From NCBI GenBank assembly GCA_038116745.1, contig JAYODW010000056.1, positions 1 through 26,941 on the forward strand: 26,941 bases of DNA, written 5' to 3'. Shown here piece after piece: positions 24,413-26,941 of the stretch (position 1 is its first letter; the number at the start of each line of letters is the position of its first letter). A program made the translations under genes and the position numbers. The DNA is from JAYODW01 sp038116745. GTDB lineage: Bacteria > Pseudomonadota > Gammaproteobacteria > Ga0077536. Below the pieces are notes generated by a model. It saw only the letters and a program-made list of their open reading frames with translations, was not told where the DNA came from and did no database searches.

Positions 24413-25105
24413 CTAAAGGTCGATTTCGGTCAGAATTTTCTCCCAGAAAAGCTTGCCGTATTGGGTATTCATGTGGACGAAGTTTCGCACCCCATCAAAT
24501 GTTCTCGATAGCTTTCTCTGGTTATGTGCCAGCCTCGGAGCCCCCACTAGGAAGTCCTGTTTTATTGAGTAGCCGTTGTCCATCAGGCATTCGGATGGAC
24601 AGTGATAAAAAGTCACATTGCGATCTTTGAATTTTCGGTTGGCGATCTGCGTCACCTCCTCTGCGGGCAATAGGGGGGGTGCTATCGTCTGACTGGTCGG
24701 ATAAGGTTGACATGCCACGGCAATTTTTGTCCCCGCCAGTTCCCTGACGAGCGACAGTACGTGGAAGCATAAGGAATTCGTGACGCAATCTTCGACGGCC
24801 AAAGCGCTTACAGCGCGTGATAGGCGACGATCGAGAATCGGGGTCCTATAACCAAGCCCGATCATGAGAAAGCAGTCGTATTCTTCGACCCGTATCGACG
24901 ACAAGCCACCACTAGTAAAGCGAATATCCTGCGCAGCTTGCTCGTTGCTCGTGGTGATCGAATCGCCTTCAATCTGCAGAGTTCTGAGTCTTTCACCTGG
25001 TGACGCAAAAAAAATGGGTTCGATACCAAGGTGCGACAGCAAAAGCTCATCCCAAGCTGTTTTGAAGCATGCGGCATGACTGTTTCCGATAACGGCCAGT
25101 TTCAT
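24413..25105 (-). CDS. SGNH-like protein with GNSH motif, possible glycan esterase/acyltransferase
   Basis: The 230-residue product starts at the ATG at 25105, which overlaps the stop of the upstream GSCFA gene (ATGA), showing coupled translation. It opens MKLAVIGNSHAACF, where GNSH resembles the block I serine motif of SGNH hydrolases. Near the end it has FVHMNTQYGKLFWEKIL, whose histidine is placed like the distal catalytic His of that fold. A conserved-looking MIGLGYR segment lies mid-protein. There is no signal peptide, so action in the cytosol is likely. Family assignment is tentative. Paired with a GSCFA protein in a polysaccharide region, a role in adding or removing acyl groups from sugars is plausible but unproven. 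Confidence 0.6.
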   Translation of the reverse strand: MKLAVIGNSHAACFKTAWDELLLSHLGIEPIFFASPGERLRTLQIEGDSITTSNEQAAQDIRFTSGGLSSIRVEEYDCFLMIGLGYRTPILDRRLSRAVSALAVEDCVTNSLCFHVLSLVRELAGTKIAVACQPYPTSQTIAPPLLPAEEVTQIANRKFKDRNVTFYHCPSECLMDNGYSIKQDFLVGAPRLAHNQRKLSRTFDGVRNFVHMNTQYGKLFWEKILTEIDL

Positions 25106-26232
25106 AGCGACTCTTTTTCTGAAAATGCTTCGAGGATGGCTTCTTCGCAAACTACATCGTTTTCGGGGTTTGCAGGTTGATTCTCCTGGCCGCCCCCGGG
25201 CGTCGATATTTTCGCAAGGTGCTGATGCGATCTAGATGTGGCTAACCCAGGTGAGGGCTTCACCTGAGAAGCCTCATGCGAAAACGTGGTCTCCAAGCAG
25301 GTAAAAAACATGTTCATCACATGAGCGACGCCCACATGATTGACATTTCGTTGGTTGGGCTCGAAAAAGGCACCCTTAAAAGGGGGCGCGTTGATGATTT
25401 CGTACGATGGGAAATAGTCAACGTCTTTAAACTCGTCCCGGATAGAGCCTGCCACAGCCCTGAGTATCGACTTGGATTCCATCGTGGCAACGAGTACGTG
25501 TCGTCCCGACATGGTGGCGGTCAGCGGTACGGGGGAAACCGTTAGCAGAAATTTGATCTTCGGATTGAGTTCCCTGATTCGAACCACAACTTCACTCAGT
25601 GTTTTTCGAATAAACGGGAAGGTTTGATTTACGAACCGGTGCCGGACGCCATCAAACTCTCCGGCGACGGTTCCCGGGCACATGGGATACTCGTCGCCAC
25701 TTTTGCTGTTGATCCAGCTCTCGGTCAGGCCCAGCGTGAATATGAAGACCCTTGACTCGAGGATGCACTCTTTGAAGGCTTCCAGCACCGCTTCTCGGGA
25801 AGCGAGCAACTCGTTCTCCGACGTGAACCCGTTCGGCTCTACATTGGGACGGAAGGGATCATAGAAGCGGCCATCCCGCTGCCATATTTCGTTCGGCATG
25901 GGTCGTATTCCAGTGGCCCAATTTACCCATTGCTCTAGTAGCGAGACGGTATAAATATTCCCCGTTCTAGCGGAGAACAAACCGTAGTTGTATTTCTTTG
26001 CATTCTGCGGGCTAAGCCCCGCGGGACCTGGTTCGGCGATATGCCAGTTAAATCCTCTCGACCTCAGCGCCTGACCAATGTGTTGTGCAAAGCAGGAACC
26101 AAACGTCACCACCTTGGCTTGTTTGCCAATGTTGAATTTCGGTTCCCAGAGCCTGTCAATATCGAACATACTTCTCTGCGCAACGGCGGTAGCCCAGAAG
26201 AATTGTTCATCAAGAGTTTGATACGGATGCAT
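25102..26232 (-). CDS. GSCFA-domain protein
   Basis: A 376-residue protein. The ATG at 26232 is preceded by GGAG at proper spacing and is preferred to the TTG at 26238. It contains the name-giving motif in VVTFGSCFAQHIG (residues 45-49), then NAKKYNYGLFSARTGNIYT, the TLGLTESW segment, LLTVSPVPLTAT, and NVNHVGVAHVMNMFF near residue 320. These are the conserved blocks of the GSCFA family, which is related to SGNH hydrolases. The last ~50 residues are low-complexity and probably disordered. The biochemical activity of the family is poorly known; the genes are often found near surface polysaccharide functions. It is coupled to the SGNH-like gene at its 3' end. Confidence 0.85.
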   Translation of the reverse strand: MHPYQTLDEQFFWATAVAQRSMFDIDRLWEPKFNIGKQAKVVTFGSCFAQHIGQALRSRGFNWHIAEPGPAGLSPQNAKKYNYGLFSARTGNIYTVSLLEQWVNWATGIRPMPNEIWQRDGRFYDPFRPNVEPNGFTSENELLASREAVLEAFKECILESRVFIFTLGLTESWINSKSGDEYPMCPGTVAGEFDGVRHRFVNQTFPFIRKTLSEVVVRIRELNPKIKFLLTVSPVPLTATMSGRHVLVATMESKSILRAVAGSIRDEFKDVDYFPSYEIINAPPFKGAFFEPNQRNVNHVGVAHVMNMFFTCLETTFSHEASQVKPSPGLATSRSHQHLAKISTPGGGQENQPANPENDVVCEEAILEAFSEKESL

Positions 26233-26238
26233 GATCAA

Positions 26239-26410
26239 CTCCGGCGCGCTGTTACGGCTGAATCCGAAGGAACGGTAAGAAGTCTGTTCAAGGATAAGTC
26301 ATTATCCCAGTGATCTGCGGCATCTTGCGCTCTTAGCCCACGCCGGATTTGACTCTGGGAAACCGGGCTGCTTCCTGCGGCGTGTCCGGCAACAAAAACG
26401 CAGGGTCGAG
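26239..26410. other. Intergenic region upstream of the GSCFA gene
   Basis: It must contain the start signals for the minus-strand GSCFA/SGNH pair, but no convincing promoter boxes were found. The right half grades into degenerate IS91-type sequence. Confidence 0.3.
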
Positions 26411-26941
26411 GATGCTGCGCACAAGCTTAACCGCAGGCGCGGTGCGCTCGGGATTTTCTACCGCTGCATCGCCACACACCTGATTAGGAAAGCGGGGTTC
26501 TCACGAAAATCGGCCCAGACCGGCGCGGTCACACTGGTCCAGCGTTTCGGCAGCGCCCTGAACCTCAAGGTCTTCTTTTACATGCTGTTCCTCGACGGTG
26601 TGTACGCCGAGTCTCCAGACGGTTCACTGCGCTTCCGCTGAGTGAGGGCCCCGTCCAGCGCAGGGTTGGCAGGGCGTACTCAAACCCTTGCACAGCGCAT
26701 CGGCCGCTACCTCGACCGCCAGGGACTGCTGGAACGTGACGCGGAGAACAACTACCTGGCTGGCTACGGCCTCGAAGCCTGGCCGATGGATCAGCTCCTG
26801 GCTTCGTCGATCACCTACCGCGTCGCCGTTGGGGCACGGCAGGGCCGCAAGGTATTCACGCTGCAAACACTGCCGGGAAGTGATGAGCCTACTATCGGCC
26901 GCAACCGGTTTCGGACACGGACCTGGAGTTGATGCGACTGA
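26411..26941 (+). mobile_element. IS91-family (IS801-like) transposase remnant, cut by window edge
   Basis: One frame encodes recognisable IS91-type transposase sequence: GIFYRCIATHLIRKAGF, QTGAVTLVQRFGSALNL, FYMLFLDGVYAESPDGSL, then a TGA at 26639-26641 where tryptophan (RFRWVRAPSS) is expected. It continues through TLAQRIGRYLDRQGLLERDA, PMDQLLASSITYRVAVG and RQGRKVFTLQTLP. After this, family similarity is lost and a stop follows near 26932, which suggests a frameshift. The HxH segment of the rolling-circle transposase (usually VHFHML) reads VFFYML, so the histidines are lost. The copy cannot be active. The element may extend beyond the right edge. Confidence 0.85.

Noticed and set aside
1..26941. 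CRISPR arrays, tRNA or rRNA genes, or a phage module
   Set aside because: No regularly spaced direct repeats, cloverleaf-like segments or phage structural genes were recognised on either strand.

Overview
The window looks like a chromosomal surface-polysaccharide (capsule) locus of a moderately GC-rich Gram-negative proteobacterium, most likely a gammaproteobacterium. The evidence is an ABC-transporter-dependent capsule exporter of the KpsM/T/E/D type, an outer-membrane beta-barrel protein, and decayed IS3- and IS91-family elements. The lineage is inferred from gene types only.

Layout. Positions 1-2.7 kb hold the 3' end of a beta-barrel gene, an NTF2/SnoaL-like gene broken by an in-frame amber codon, and three small unrecognised genes. 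From 15.2 kb down to 2.9 kb on the minus strand runs a tightly packed, probably single operon: a 2549-residue highly reducing type I polyketide/fatty-acid synthase, a PLP-dependent alpha-oxoamine synthase, a short-chain dehydrogenase, an LtaS-like membrane phospho-alcohol transferase and a JmjC/cupin_8 oxygenase-like protein. Starting from a divergent promoter region (15.2-15.8 kb), the plus strand carries kpsM, kpsT, kpsE and kpsD, then a repeat-containing envelope protein and a small secreted protein. From 22 kb to the right edge lie a sulfotransferase gene, an rmlC pseudogene, an IS3 transposase remnant, two SGNH/GSCFA-type genes on the minus strand, and an IS91-type transposase remnant cut by the window edge.

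How the genes may work together. The synthase has intact KS, AT, DH, ER, KR and ACP motifs but no thioesterase. The next gene is an alpha-oxoamine synthase, so the acyl chain is probably released by decarboxylative condensation with an amino acid. The dehydrogenase would then reduce the resulting ketone, giving a sphingoid-like amino alcohol. This matches the logic of fungal fumonisin assembly (FUM1/FUM8/FUM13) and the gene order resembles the rhizobial rkpA-G-H-I capsule genes. The LtaS-like enzyme could add a phospho-alcohol group. Divergence from kpsMTED suggests that this lipid serves the exported polysaccharide, for example as its membrane anchor or primer. No kpsC/kpsS Kdo-transferase gene is visible here. 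The sulfotransferase and SGNH/GSCFA genes are candidate polysaccharide-modifying functions in a region scarred by mobile elements.
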